From Micromonospora inyonensis (lineage in GTDB: Bacteria > Actinomycetota > Actinomycetes > Mycobacteriales > Micromonosporaceae): a stretch of 64,000 bases of DNA. Of the stretch, positions 18,339 through 26,546 are shown piece by piece. A program made the translations under genes and the position numbers. The first letter of the stretch is position 1; the number at the start of each line of letters is the position of its first letter. A model generated the notes under the pieces. That model was not told the DNA's origin. It did not search any database and saw only the letters and a list, made by a program, of their open reading frames with translations. Where the stretch lies: NCBI RefSeq assembly GCF_900091415.1, contig NZ_FMHU01000001.1:2914001-2978000 (forward strand). Reading direction: 5' to 3'.

Positions 18339-18773
18339 TCACATCTGACCGAAGTCGGGAACGGTGATCGCCCCGTCGACGCCGAGCGTGAAGCCGGGGT
18401 TGTGGGCGATCTCCCACACGTGCCCGTCCGGGTCGGTGAAGCAGCCGGCGTACCCGCCGTAGAACGTCTCCCGGGCCGGCTTGGTGATGGCTGCTCCGGC
18501 CGCTGCGGCCTCGGCCAGCACCTCGTCGACCTCGTCCCGGGTGCGGACGTTGTGCGCCAGGCTCATCCCGCCGAAACCGTCGCCGCCGGGGTCGGTGAGG
18601 CCAGCGTCCTCGGCGAGCTTCTGCCGGCTCCAGAGCACGAGGGCGAGGCCGCCCGCCTGGAGGAAGACGGTTTGCTCGACCTCCTGGCCGCGCCACCCGA
18701 GCCGTTCGTAAAAGGCGCGGGCGCAGGCCAGGTCGGCGACACCGAGGGTGATCAGGCTGATCCGCTGCTCCAC
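18339..18773 (-). CDS. VOC-family (glyoxalase/bleomycin-resistance fold) protein
   Basis: A 144-residue protein starting with GTG (MEQRISLITLGVADLACARA) with the two beta-alpha-beta-beta-beta units of the vicinal oxygen chelate fold: FYERLGW, FLQAGGLALVLWSR, GAAITKPARETFYGGYAGCF and DPDGHVWEIAHNPGF. Members bind a metal and act as lyases, dioxygenases or drug-binding proteins; which one cannot be said. It sits 42 bases upstream of the broken helicase in the same direction. Confidence 0.8.
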   Translation of the reverse strand: MEQRISLITLGVADLACARAFYERLGWRGQEVEQTVFLQAGGLALVLWSRQKLAEDAGLTDPGGDGFGGMSLAHNVRTRDEVDEVLAEAAAAGAAITKPARETFYGGYAGCFTDPDGHVWEIAHNPGFTLGVDGAITVPDFGQM

Positions 18774-18817
18774 CTCCGCACCGTACCGCCGATGGCCCGG
18801 CGCGTGGCGGGTTCAGG

Positions 18818-19333
18818 TCAGCTCCGCCCCCGACCCCAGAGCTGCCTGATCGAGCGACGCTGCCCGGCCGCCTTCCGCTGCCCGGACGGTGGGTAGAGGT
18901 GAACCTGCACCTCGGGCAGCTCCCGGAAGACCGACTCGATCGCCGGTCTCACGTCGGACCAGTCCAGGCCGCCGTTGCCGCAGCCGAGCGGGGGAACCGC
19001 CAGCGACATGATCTCCAGATCCCGGACCACCCGGACCAGATGGTGCAGCCCGGCTTCGATGTCGGACAGCCGAGACGTGGTCTGCCAGTGCCCCTTGGTC
19101 GGGAAGTTGATGACGTAGCGGCGCGGCCCGACGCGACCGCTGTCGTAGAGGAACACCCGCCCCAGGCGCACGGTGCCCGACGCGCAGGCGTCCCGGTAGC
19201 GGGCGTGGTTCTCGGGGTACGCGTCCCGGAAGGCGAGCGCGATGCCCTTGCCCATCACCCCGACGGTGTTGACCGCGTTGACGAGAGCCTCGGCGTCCGA
19301 GTCGAGCAGGTTCCCCTGCCTTATGGTGAGCAC
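18818..19333 (-). CDS. Macrodomain (ADP-ribose-binding/hydrolase) protein
   Basis: The 171-residue protein begins MLTIRQGNLLDSDAEALVNA and NTVGVMGKGIALAFRDAYP, the ADP-ribose-binding loop of macrodomains of the DarG/TARG1-like kind. It continues with YVINFPTKGHWQTTSRLSDI and VPPLGCGNGGLDW (second binding loop). Such enzymes remove ADP-ribose from DNA or protein. DarG antitoxins pair with a DarT ADP-ribosyltransferase, but no DarT-like gene is visible next to it, and the DarG C-terminal domain is short here. Start GTG at 19331-19333. Confidence 0.8.
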   Translation of the reverse strand: MLTIRQGNLLDSDAEALVNAVNTVGVMGKGIALAFRDAYPENHARYRDACASGTVRLGRVFLYDSGRVGPRRYVINFPTKGHWQTTSRLSDIEAGLHHLVRVVRDLEIMSLAVPPLGCGNGGLDWSDVRPAIESVFRELPEVQVHLYPPSGQRKAAGQRRSIRQLWGRGRS

Positions 19334-19499
19334 ACGCCATGGCTATCACCCAGGTACGACAGGCCGTGAGACGGCAGGATCCCTCCGTGGGTGGAAGGTG
19401 CTGCCGCCTCAGGTGGCGCGACTGGATCGGGACGGGCTGCGCTCGTATCGTGAGCGGGTTCCCAGTTGGCCGGTGGAGACGAGCGGGAGGTGGAGGACG

Positions 19500-20849
19500 A
19501 TGCGGGCCGCCCTGGATCTACCGCCGGCCGTCGAGGCGGAACGGGTCATCACGGCAGTCCTGGCCGACCTGCGCTCCGGCGCGCACCGAGGCGTGGTGGT
19601 CGACTCGCCGCCCGGAGCCGGTAAGTCCACCCTCGTCGTCCGGGCCGCCGTCGAACTGGCCGAGGCCGGCGAGCCGCTGATCATCGTCGCGCAGACCAAC
19701 GAGCAGGTCGACGACCTGATCGACCGGCTCGCCCGCAAGGCCCCCGAGCTGCGGATCGGCCGCCTCTCGGCCGCCGACTACCGGCCGACCGAGCGGATCA
19801 GGGCCCACGAGACCGTCCGGGTCGCGGCCAAGGTCACCGACCTCGGTGGTCCGGCCGTCATCGTCGGTACGGCCGCGAAGTGGGCCACCGTCGCCGACGG
19901 CACGTGGCGGTGGGCGATCGTGGACGAGGCGTACCAGATGCGATCGGACGCCCTGCTGCGCGTGGCCGGCAGGTTCGAGCGGGCCCTGTTCGTGGGGGAC
20001 CCCGGCCAGCTCGACCCCTTCTCGACCGTCGAGACCGCGCGCTGGACCGGCCTGACCTGGGATCCGATGCAGTCCGCGGTCGCGGTGCTGCTGCGACACA
20101 ACCCGGACCTGCCGGTGCACCGGCTGCCGGTGTCCTGGCGACTGCCCGCCTCGGCCGCTCCGGTGGTGGCGGAGGCCTTCTACCCGTTCACGGGGTTCCG
20201 CGCCGGGACCGGGCCGGACGACCGGGTGCTCACGTTCACCGAGGCCGGACCGGGCGACCTCCTCGACGCGACGGTGGAACTGGCCGCGTCGTCGGGCTGG
20301 GCGCTCTACGAACTGCCCGCCCGGCACACGGTGCGCACCGACGGCGAGGCGGCGGCGGCCTGCGCCGTCCTGGCCCTGCGCATGCTCGAACGCGGCGCGG
20401 TGGCGTACTCCTCCGGGGAGACCTCGCCGGTCGACGCGACCCGGATCGCCGTCGGGGCCGCCCACCGAGACCAGGTCGCGGCCATCCGCGCCCGGCTCGG
20501 TGCGGCCGGCGCGGGCATCACCGTGGACACCGCCAACCGGCTCCAGGGCCGCGAGTACGACGTGACGGTCGTCCTGCACCCGCTCTCCGGCCGGCGGGAC
20601 GCGACCGCGTTCCACCTGGAGTCGGGGCGGCTCTGCGTGCTGACCAGCCGGCACCGGCACGCGTGCGTCGTGGTGGCCCGGGCCGGGATCGCGGAACTGC
20701 TCGACGCCCACCCGTCGACCGAGCCGGTGCACCTCGACGTCCCGGTCCGGTTCCCGGACGGCTGGGAGGCGAACCAGGGCATCCTGTCGATGCTGAGGCG
20801 GACCAGCGTGGTGGCGGGGTCCTCAGCACTCCCGGTCGACCGCGGGTAG
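19500..20849 (+). CDS. SF1-type helicase/AAA ATPase (449 aa)
   Basis: Walker A SPPGAGKST (residues about 36-44), AQTNEQVDDLIDRLAR (motif Ia), AIVDEAYQM (Walker B/motif II), VGDPGQLDPF (motif III), SWRLP (motif IV), TANRLQGREYDVTVV (motif V) and LTSRHRHACVVV (motif VI) describe a complete single-polypeptide superfamily 1 helicase of the AAA_11/AAA_12 (Upf1-like) type. It probably translocates on nucleic acid using ATP. ATG 19500 has GGGAGG 9 bases upstream. An in-frame GTG at 19398 would add 34 residues (LPPQVARLDRDGLRSYRERV...) that also look coding, so the start is not settled. It is divergent from the macrodomain gene. Confidence 0.75.
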   Translation: MRAALDLPPAVEAERVITAVLADLRSGAHRGVVVDSPPGAGKSTLVVRAAVELAEAGEPLIIVAQTNEQVDDLIDRLARKAPELRIGRLSAADYRPTERIRAHETVRVAAKVTDLGGPAVIVGTAAKWATVADGTWRWAIVDEAYQMRSDALLRVAGRFERALFVGDPGQLDPFSTVETARWTGLTWDPMQSAVAVLLRHNPDLPVHRLPVSWRLPASAAPVVAEAFYPFTGFRAGTGPDDRVLTFTEAGPGDLLDATVELAASSGWALYELPARHTVRTDGEAAAACAVLALRMLERGAVAYSSGETSPVDATRIAVGAAHRDQVAAIRARLGAAGAGITVDTANRLQGREYDVTVVLHPLSGRRDATAFHLESGRLCVLTSRHRHACVVVARAGIAELLDAHPSTEPVHLDVPVRFPDGWEANQGILSMLRRTSVVAGSSALPVDRG

Positions 20850-21186
20850 CCGCACCCGGGCGGAATCCTTCTCCGGCCGACCGACCCGACCGACCTGACC
20901 GCACGTCCGGGCGGTCGGATCCGGCGGCTCGTGCTCTCCGCACGGCGCGCACCGACAGGGTGACCCCGGCCCGCCCGCCGGGTGGAACGCCTCGGCGTCA
21001 TTCTGCGGTCAATCGTGCGGGCTCCCGTGTTGACGAGGTGGAACGCGGCGGGGATGACCATGGCGACATCTGGTTGTCCCCACGGCCACCCACGCGTCGG
21101 CTCGCCGGCCAACCGGACGCCATGCCAGCCGACCGAGAAGCCTGGAGTACGCGGTGGCGGGACCGGGCTGAGGAGAAGGAGCAACG
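20850..21186. other. Intergenic region before the secreted paralogue pair
   Basis: 337 bases with no convincing gene. The last 40 bases carry the ribosome-binding region of the next gene (gaggagaaggagcaacg). I see no definite promoter or structured element. Confidence 0.4.
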
Positions 21187-22089
21187 ATGTCAGATCAGAC
21201 AGGGTTCCGGCGGTTCGGGCCCCGAGGGCTCGTCCTCGTGCTCGGCGTCGCCCTCGCGGGGGTGGCCGTCCCGGCGAGCCCGGCCTCGGCCGCCGTCCCC
21301 GGCCTCATGAGGATGACCGCGACCAGCGCCAGCAGTTCCTTCAACTACCAGAGCGTCACCGCCGTCTGTCCGCTCGGAAAGGTGCTGGTGGGGACGGGGT
21401 ACGAGATCCTCGGCGGGAACGGTGAGGTGACGGTGGACGACTTCCGGATGAACGGCGGCCCCACCACCGCCCCGACCGCGGTGACGGTGGGCGCGTACGA
21501 GATCGACGAGTACGCCGAGAACTGGATGGTCAAGGCGTACGCGGTCTGTGCGGACCCGATCGCCGGGCTGGTGCGGGTCGCGGTGACCACCCCGGACGAC
21601 TCGACCGACTTCAACACCGTCACCGCGACCTGCCCGGTGGGCAAGGTGTTGACCGGTTCCGGGTTCGAGTTGAGGGAGGTGGTCGGCAAGGGCATCGTGG
21701 ACGACTTGCGGCCCAACGGCACCCTCGTCAGCGCTCCGACCGCGGTCACCCTCGGGGTTTACGAGGCTGACCCCTTCTACGGTGACTGGACGGCGACCGC
21801 GTACGCCATCTGCGCGAACCCGATCCCCGGGTTGGTTCAGGCCACCGCGATCAGCGTCCCCGCGTCGACCGACTTCACCAACGTCGTGGCCGTCTGCCCT
21901 CCGGGAAAGGTGCTGCTCGGCGGAGGGTTCGAGCTGAGGGACGCGTTCGGTGAGGTCATGGTGGACGACTTCGCTCCCGGCGGTGGCCCGGCCACCGCGC
22001 CTGTGTCCGTCATCACCGGCGCGTTCGAGGAGGACCCCTACGACGAGGACTGGACCATCCGGTCGTTCGGGATCTGCGCGAGCCTCTGA
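21187..22089 (+). CDS. Secreted triple-repeat protein, paralogue 1 (300 aa)
   Basis: A signal peptide (RGLVLVLGVALAGVAVPASP, cleavage near ASAA) is followed by three repeats of about 85-88 residues. Each repeat carries the marks CPxGKVLxGxGFEL, VDDFxPNGG, TAVTxGAYEAD and WTxxAYAICANP. Two cysteines per repeat probably form a disulphide, so an extracellular beta-rich structure is likely. I do not recognise a named family. The start ATG has AGGAGAAGGAG upstream. The next gene encodes a close paralogue with the same first seven residues, so this is a tandem duplication. Function is unknown. Confidence 0.75.
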   Translation: MSDQTGFRRFGPRGLVLVLGVALAGVAVPASPASAAVPGLMRMTATSASSSFNYQSVTAVCPLGKVLVGTGYEILGGNGEVTVDDFRMNGGPTTAPTAVTVGAYEIDEYAENWMVKAYAVCADPIAGLVRVAVTTPDDSTDFNTVTATCPVGKVLTGSGFELREVVGKGIVDDLRPNGTLVSAPTAVTLGVYEADPFYGDWTATAYAICANPIPGLVQATAISVPASTDFTNVVAVCPPGKVLLGGGFELRDAFGEVMVDDFAPGGGPATAPVSVITGAFEEDPYDEDWTIRSFGICASL

Positions 22090-22103
22090 CGACTGTTCGC
22101 GCT

Positions 22104-22131
22104 GTGCCGCTCCCGTTCCCGGGAGCGGCAC
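22104..22131 (+). terminator. Hairpin terminator after paralogue 1
   Basis: An 11-base stem (gtgccgctccc / gggagcggcac) with a short loop begins 14 bases after the stop. It lies between the two paralogues, so they are probably transcribed separately or with attenuation. Confidence 0.6.
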
Positions 22132-22321
22132 GGCTTTGCCGGCACCTCGTCTGACATTGCCGGCAAGTACCGAAAAGAGAGGAATCGGTCGGTTACCTGT
22201 CGTAGTCAATTTCCGGATAACCCCAGTTCATCTGACTACCTAGAGTCAGCGCGTCACGGCAGTGGCCCCGGATACCAGAGGCACGCGGTGCCGCAACCGG
22301 GGTAGCGGAACAGGAGCAACG

Positions 22322-23224
22322 ATGTCAGATCAGACAGGGTTCCCGCGTTTCGGAACCCGCAGGCTCGCCCTCGCGGTCGGCGTCGCCGTCGTGGGGGTCC
22401 TCGCCCCGGCGAGCCCGGCCTCGGCCGCCGTCCCCGGACTGGTCCGGATCTCCGCGACCAGCGCCAGCAACTCGAACGACTTCCGAAGCGTCACCGCCAC
22501 CTGCCCGGTGGGGAAGGTGCTGGTCGGAACGGGGTACGAGATCACCGGGGCGACCGGCGAGGTGGTGGTGGACGACCTCACTCCCAACGGCGGCACGCTG
22601 ACCGCCCCCACCGCCGTCACCGTGGGGGCGTACGAGGCGGACGCGTTCGCCGGGAACTGGACCGTCACCGCGTACGCGATCTGCGCGAACCCGCTGGCCG
22701 GGCTGGTGCGGGTCTTTGCCCTGAGCCCGACCGACTCGAACGACTTTCACAGTGTCACCGCCGCCTGTCCGACCGGCAAGGTGCTGACCGGAGCCGGATT
22801 CGAACTCACCGGGGTGACGGGTGAGGGCGTGGTGGACGACTTCCGCCCGAACGGGGGCACCGTCAACGCGCCGACGGCGGTGACGGTGGGGGCGTACGAG
22901 GCGGACTTGTTCGTCGACAACTGGACTGCGGCCGCGTACGCGATCTGCGCGAACCCGGTCGCCGGGCTGTCGCGCATCACCGTGCTCAGTGCCATCGACT
23001 CCGGCGACTTCCGCAGCGTCGTCGCCGCGTGCCCGACCGGCAAGGTGTTGACCGGTGGAGGATTCGAGGTGAACGGCGCCACCGGTGAGGCCGTGGTGGA
23101 CGACTTCACTCCCAACGGCGGTGTGGCGACCGCACCGGTGTTGGTGGTCTCCGGGGCGTACGAGGAGGACCCGTTCGCCGGCAACTGGGACATCCGGTCG
23201 TTCGCGATCTGCGCCGACCGCTGA
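22322..23224 (+). CDS. Secreted triple-repeat protein, paralogue 2 (300 aa)
   Basis: Same architecture and length as the preceding gene: start MSDQTGFPRF, signal peptide ending ASAA, three repeats (TCPVGKVLVGTGYEITGATG, VTVGAYEADAFAGNWTV, AYAICANP). The repeats in this copy are more alike than in paralogue 1 and read more regularly (DSNDF, DSGDF). The ribosome-binding site (caggagcaacg) is also duplicated. Conservation is highest around the cysteines and the VDDF and GAYE motifs. The protein is probably exported; its target or role is unknown. Confidence 0.75.
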   Translation: MSDQTGFPRFGTRRLALAVGVAVVGVLAPASPASAAVPGLVRISATSASNSNDFRSVTATCPVGKVLVGTGYEITGATGEVVVDDLTPNGGTLTAPTAVTVGAYEADAFAGNWTVTAYAICANPLAGLVRVFALSPTDSNDFHSVTAACPTGKVLTGAGFELTGVTGEGVVDDFRPNGGTVNAPTAVTVGAYEADLFVDNWTAAAYAICANPVAGLSRITVLSAIDSGDFRSVVAACPTGKVLTGGGFEVNGATGEAVVDDFTPNGGVATAPVLVVSGAYEEDPFAGNWDIRSFAICADR

Positions 23225-23237
23225 CGCCGGACCCGAC

Positions 23238-23269
23238 GTGGTGCTGCCCCCGTGCCGGGGCGGCACCAC
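23238..23269 (+). terminator. Hairpin terminator after paralogue 2
   Basis: An imperfect GC-rich stem (gtggtgctgcccc / ggggcggcaccac) starts 13 bases after the stop codon. It is in the same place relative to the gene as the hairpin after paralogue 1, but its sequence is different. Confidence 0.55.
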
Positions 23270-23325
23270 GCTGTCGGGGAAGTGGGCTTCACTGTGCGGG
23301 AGAGAACCCGACGGGAGGAGCCCCG

Positions 23326-23841
23326 GTGGACCTGGTCTGGATCGAGCCGTGGCAGGAGGGTGACCTCGACGTGCTGCGGCGGATCAACACCCCGGAGATG
23401 AAGCGGCACCTGGGCGGCCCGGAGACCGAGGAGAAGGTGCTCGCCCGCCACCGGAAGTACGTGGAGTTCGCCGGCACCGGTCAGGGCCGCATGTTCCGGG
23501 TGGTCGCGTTGCCGGAGGGCGAGGCGGTCGGCAGCATCGGCTACTGGGAACGCGTGTGGCGCGGTGCGACGGTCTACGAGCTGGGCTGGTCGATCCTGCC
23601 GACGTACCAGGGACGGGGGCTGGCCACCGCCGCGCTCGTCGCCGCCGTCGCCGAGGTCCGCGCCCGACGGACGCACCGGTGGGCGCACGCCTTCCCCTCG
23701 GTCGACAACGCCCCGTCGAACGCGGTCTGCCGTAAGGCCGGGTTCACCCTGCTCGGGGAGACCGACTTCGAGTTCCCGCCCGGCCGGTTGATGCGCTCAC
23801 ACGACTGGCGGCTGGACCTCACTGCCGGGCTGGGGTGGTAG
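23326..23841 (+). CDS. GNAT-family N-acetyltransferase
   Basis: A 171-residue GNAT protein with GTG start and GGGAGGAG upstream. The acetyl-CoA pyrophosphate-binding loop is PTYQGRGLATAAL (residues about 90-102), preceded by the beta strand YELGWSIL and followed by FPSVDNAPSNAVCRKAGFTL, the RimJ/RimL-like signature. The acceptor (protein N-terminus, amino-glycoside or small amine) is not determinable. The dispersed repeat copy 2 overlaps its last bases. Confidence 0.8.
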   Translation: MDLVWIEPWQEGDLDVLRRINTPEMKRHLGGPETEEKVLARHRKYVEFAGTGQGRMFRVVALPEGEAVGSIGYWERVWRGATVYELGWSILPTYQGRGLATAALVAAVAEVRARRTHRWAHAFPSVDNAPSNAVCRKAGFTLLGETDFEFPPGRLMRSHDWRLDLTAGLGW

Positions 23842-23890
23842 CAGGGGACCCCTGCACGACAAAAAGCGGTAACAGGGGACCCCTCCTACC
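23837..23890 (-). repeat. Dispersed hairpin/T-run repeat, copy 2
   Basis: Same element as at 12114-12163 in reverse orientation; the invariant core reads cgacaaaaagcggtaac on the plus strand. In the leftward direction it is a hairpin followed by five T residues, placed 27-80 bases after the stop of the aldo/keto reductase gene (23917). It therefore fits as that gene's terminator. Confidence 0.7.
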
Positions 23891-23916
23891 ACCAGACCCC
23901 GCACCAACGCGGACCC

Positions 23917-24771
23917 TCAGGCGGGCACCCAGTCGAAGGTGTCGGGGTGGGCGCCCTGGCGTCCGGCCTCGCCCCGGTCGAGGGCACCGATCCGGGCCAT
24001 GTCGTCGTCGTCCAGGGCGAAGTCGAAGACGCGGAAGTTCTCCGCGATCCGCTCCGGCGTGACCGACTTGGGAAAGACGACGTCGCCGCGCTGGACGTGC
24101 CAGCGGAGCACCACCTGGGCCGGGGTGCGGCGCAGTCTCCCGGCGATCTCGGTCACCACCGGGTCGTCCAGCACCTTCCCCTGGGCGATCGGCGACCACG
24201 CCTCGGTGACGATGCCGTGCTCCCGCCCGTACGCGCGGACCTGCTCGTTGCCGAGGTACGGGTGCACCTCGACCTGGTTCACCGCCGGTACCGTCCCCGT
24301 CTCGGCGGCGAGACGCTCCAGGTGCGGCACCTGGAAGTTCGACACGCCGATCGAACGGGCCCGCCCGTCGGCCTTGAACTCCTCGATCGCCTTCCAGGTG
24401 GAGACGAAGTCGCCGTCGTAGAGCGTCGGCAGCGGCCAGTGGATCAGGAACAGGTCGACGTAGTTGAACCGCAGTTCGTCGAGCGTCGACTGGAACGCCT
24501 TGCGGACGTCGCCGGGGCGGTGGAAGGCGTTGCTGAGCTTGCTGGTGACGAAGACCTCCTCCCGTTCCAGCCCGGAGGTCCGGATCGCCTGCCCGACCTC
24601 GGACTCGTTGCCGTACATCTGGGCGGTGTCGATGTGCCGGTAGCCGACGCCCAACGCCTCGCGTACGGCGGCGACGGTGTCCCGTGGCTCGATCTGGAAC
24701 ACCCCGAACCCCAGCTGCGGGATGGTGTTGCCGTCGTTGAGCGTGATGTCCGGAATCGTGTTGGTGGCCAT
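23917..24771 (-). CDS. Aldo/keto reductase (284 aa)
   Basis: A typical AKR barrel: LGFGVFQIEP, GYRHIDTAQMYGNESEVGQA (Asp and Tyr of the catalytic tetrad), VTSKLSNAFH (Lys), YVDLFLIHWPLP (His), GVSNFQVPHLERL, VNQVEVHPYL and the C-terminal NADPH-binding VVFPKSVTPERIAENFRVFD. It reduces carbonyl compounds with NADPH, probably as a 2,5-diketo-gluconate-reductase-like enzyme. ATG 24771 is chosen because AGGAG lies just upstream; a longer frame upstream lacks family similarity. A second AKR starts at 63627. Confidence 0.85.
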   Translation of the reverse strand: MATNTIPDITLNDGNTIPQLGFGVFQIEPRDTVAAVREALGVGYRHIDTAQMYGNESEVGQAIRTSGLEREEVFVTSKLSNAFHRPGDVRKAFQSTLDELRFNYVDLFLIHWPLPTLYDGDFVSTWKAIEEFKADGRARSIGVSNFQVPHLERLAAETGTVPAVNQVEVHPYLGNEQVRAYGREHGIVTEAWSPIAQGKVLDDPVVTEIAGRLRRTPAQVVLRWHVQRGDVVFPKSVTPERIAENFRVFDFALDDDDMARIGALDRGEAGRQGAHPDTFDWVPA

Positions 24772-25538
24772 GCCACTCCTCTGCGCCTGGTCGCGGTCTC
24801 CCGGTGCTGTCGTACCCCGCCTGCCCGAGGGCTCACCTGCCACGCGCGGTGGATGTCTACCGGGCGACGAGGAGGAGCAGGCTGCGACCGCGCAGCAGGT
24901 AGGAGGTGCCCTGGCCGCCGATGGGCGTCTCCGACCCGGGTACGGCGACCTGGTTGGGTCCCTCGGCCCAGCTGGCGGTGTCGGTGACCCGGTACCACTG
25001 CTTCCCGGCACCCGGCGACGGAAGGGTGAAGTTCACGTCCCCGGACCAGCCGTTGTAGCCGACGTAGATCGCCGACGCCGGGTCGCCGAACTCGGTGCCG
25101 TCGATCCGCCAGCCGAGCGCGTGGTTGCCGGCGTTGCCCCAGTACGCCGCGTCCGGGGCGCTGCCCGCCGGAGTGAACCAGGCGAGCTGGGCCATCCCGT
25201 TGCCGTTGGTGTCAACGGCGGAGTAGAAGTTCACCGGCCGAAGTGCCGGGTTCGCGTGGCGGAAGGCGGCCAGCCGGGAGGCGAAGGTCCGGAAGGTGGT
25301 CTGGTCGACCGTCGGGCTCCAGCCCAGCCAGTTCGCCGACGAGTCCAGGTTGTACGGGTTGTTGTTGCAGCGCAGCCCGCGTAGCACCTCGTCCCCGCCG
25401 GTGATCATCGGGGTGCCGGCGGAGAGCATCAGGAACGCGTGCCCGTTGCGCGCCGCCCGGCGCTGGTCGGCGGCGATCCCGCCGTGGTCCCAGGAGATGT
25501 TGTCGTCGGTGCCGCCGTCCGACGGGCCGTACGGCCAC

Positions 25539-25577
<39 letters not shown>

Positions 25578-25589
25578 GCCAGGGTGAAC

Positions 25590-25624
<35 letters not shown>

Positions 25625-26112
25625 GGGCCGCCGGCCGTCGTCGCCGTACAGGTCGGAGGAGCCGGCGAACCGGTCGGCGAGCTGCCCCCGGGGTGACCGG
25701 GTCGACGCCGAGCTTGTTCTGGTCGCGGCGCAGCGTGTCCCGGTACCGCCCGTTCCACTCCGACCAGCCGGCGGGGAAGTTCCCCACCTGGTACGTCCCG
25801 TCCCCCAGGGCCCACGGCTCGGCGATCCAGTCCACGCCCGCGCCGCCGCCGGCCGGTCGGGGTGGCATCTCCCGGGTGATCCGGTTGAGTGCGGTGTTCG
25901 GGTCGGTGCGGCTGTACGAGAAGCAGCTGGAACTCCCGGGTCGGCCCGCGGGGGGAGCGGTCGTAGGCGTACCGGCGGTCCGGGGCGAAGTAGTTGAGGG
26001 TCATCGGATGTCTTCCGTGGAAACCCCCGGCTCTGGCCGTGGGGAGGAAACGGAACCCCTGCGGAGCAGGTCAGGGATAGCCCATTCGCCGCCAAGGCGG
26101 ATGGGCGTCTGG

Positions 26113-26508
26113 TCACACGTTGCGCTGGTTCTCGACATACCTCTTGACCACCTCCGAAGTGGCGCCGCCGGTCGTGGCGACGAAGTACGAGTTGGTCCAC
26201 AGGGTCGGCATCCGAGACTTGAGGTGCGGGAACTCCTGGCGCAGCAGACGGGAGGATCGACCCTTGATCTGCTTGACCAGGCGGTGGATGCCGTACTGCG
26301 GGTCCACGACCACGAGCAGCTGCACGTGGTCGGGCATCGTCTCGATCGCCTCGATCGGTGCGTTCCGCTCGGCGCAAACCTCACGGATGATCTCTTTGAG
26401 CCGCTCGTCCACCGTGCCGTCGATGACCTTGCGCCGGTACTTCGGGCACCAGACGACGTGGTAGTGGCAGCGGTACACGACGTTGTTGTTCGACCTGACC
26501 TCGTCCAC
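26113..26508 (-). CDS. tnpA: IS200/IS605 transposase TnpA (Y1 family)
   Basis: 131 residues from GTG 26508. CHYHVVWCPKYRRKV is the N-terminal signature of Y1 transposases. The metal-binding motif reads PDHVQLLV, i.e. H-x-Q in place of the classical H-x-H. The C-terminal VVKRYVENQRNV holds the catalytic tyrosine. The enzyme would excise and insert single-stranded element DNA. The Gln variant of the HUH motif is recalled for some members, so activity is not excluded. It is divergent from tnpB, with about 40 bases between the starts. Confidence 0.85.
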   Translation of the reverse strand: MDEVRSNNNVVYRCHYHVVWCPKYRRKVIDGTVDERLKEIIREVCAERNAPIEAIETMPDHVQLLVVVDPQYGIHRLVKQIKGRSSRLLRQEFPHLKSRMPTLWTNSYFVATTGGATSEVVKRYVENQRNV

Positions 26509-26546
26509 GCCGAGACTATATAGCAGTGTGGTGTATAGTGTTCGGG

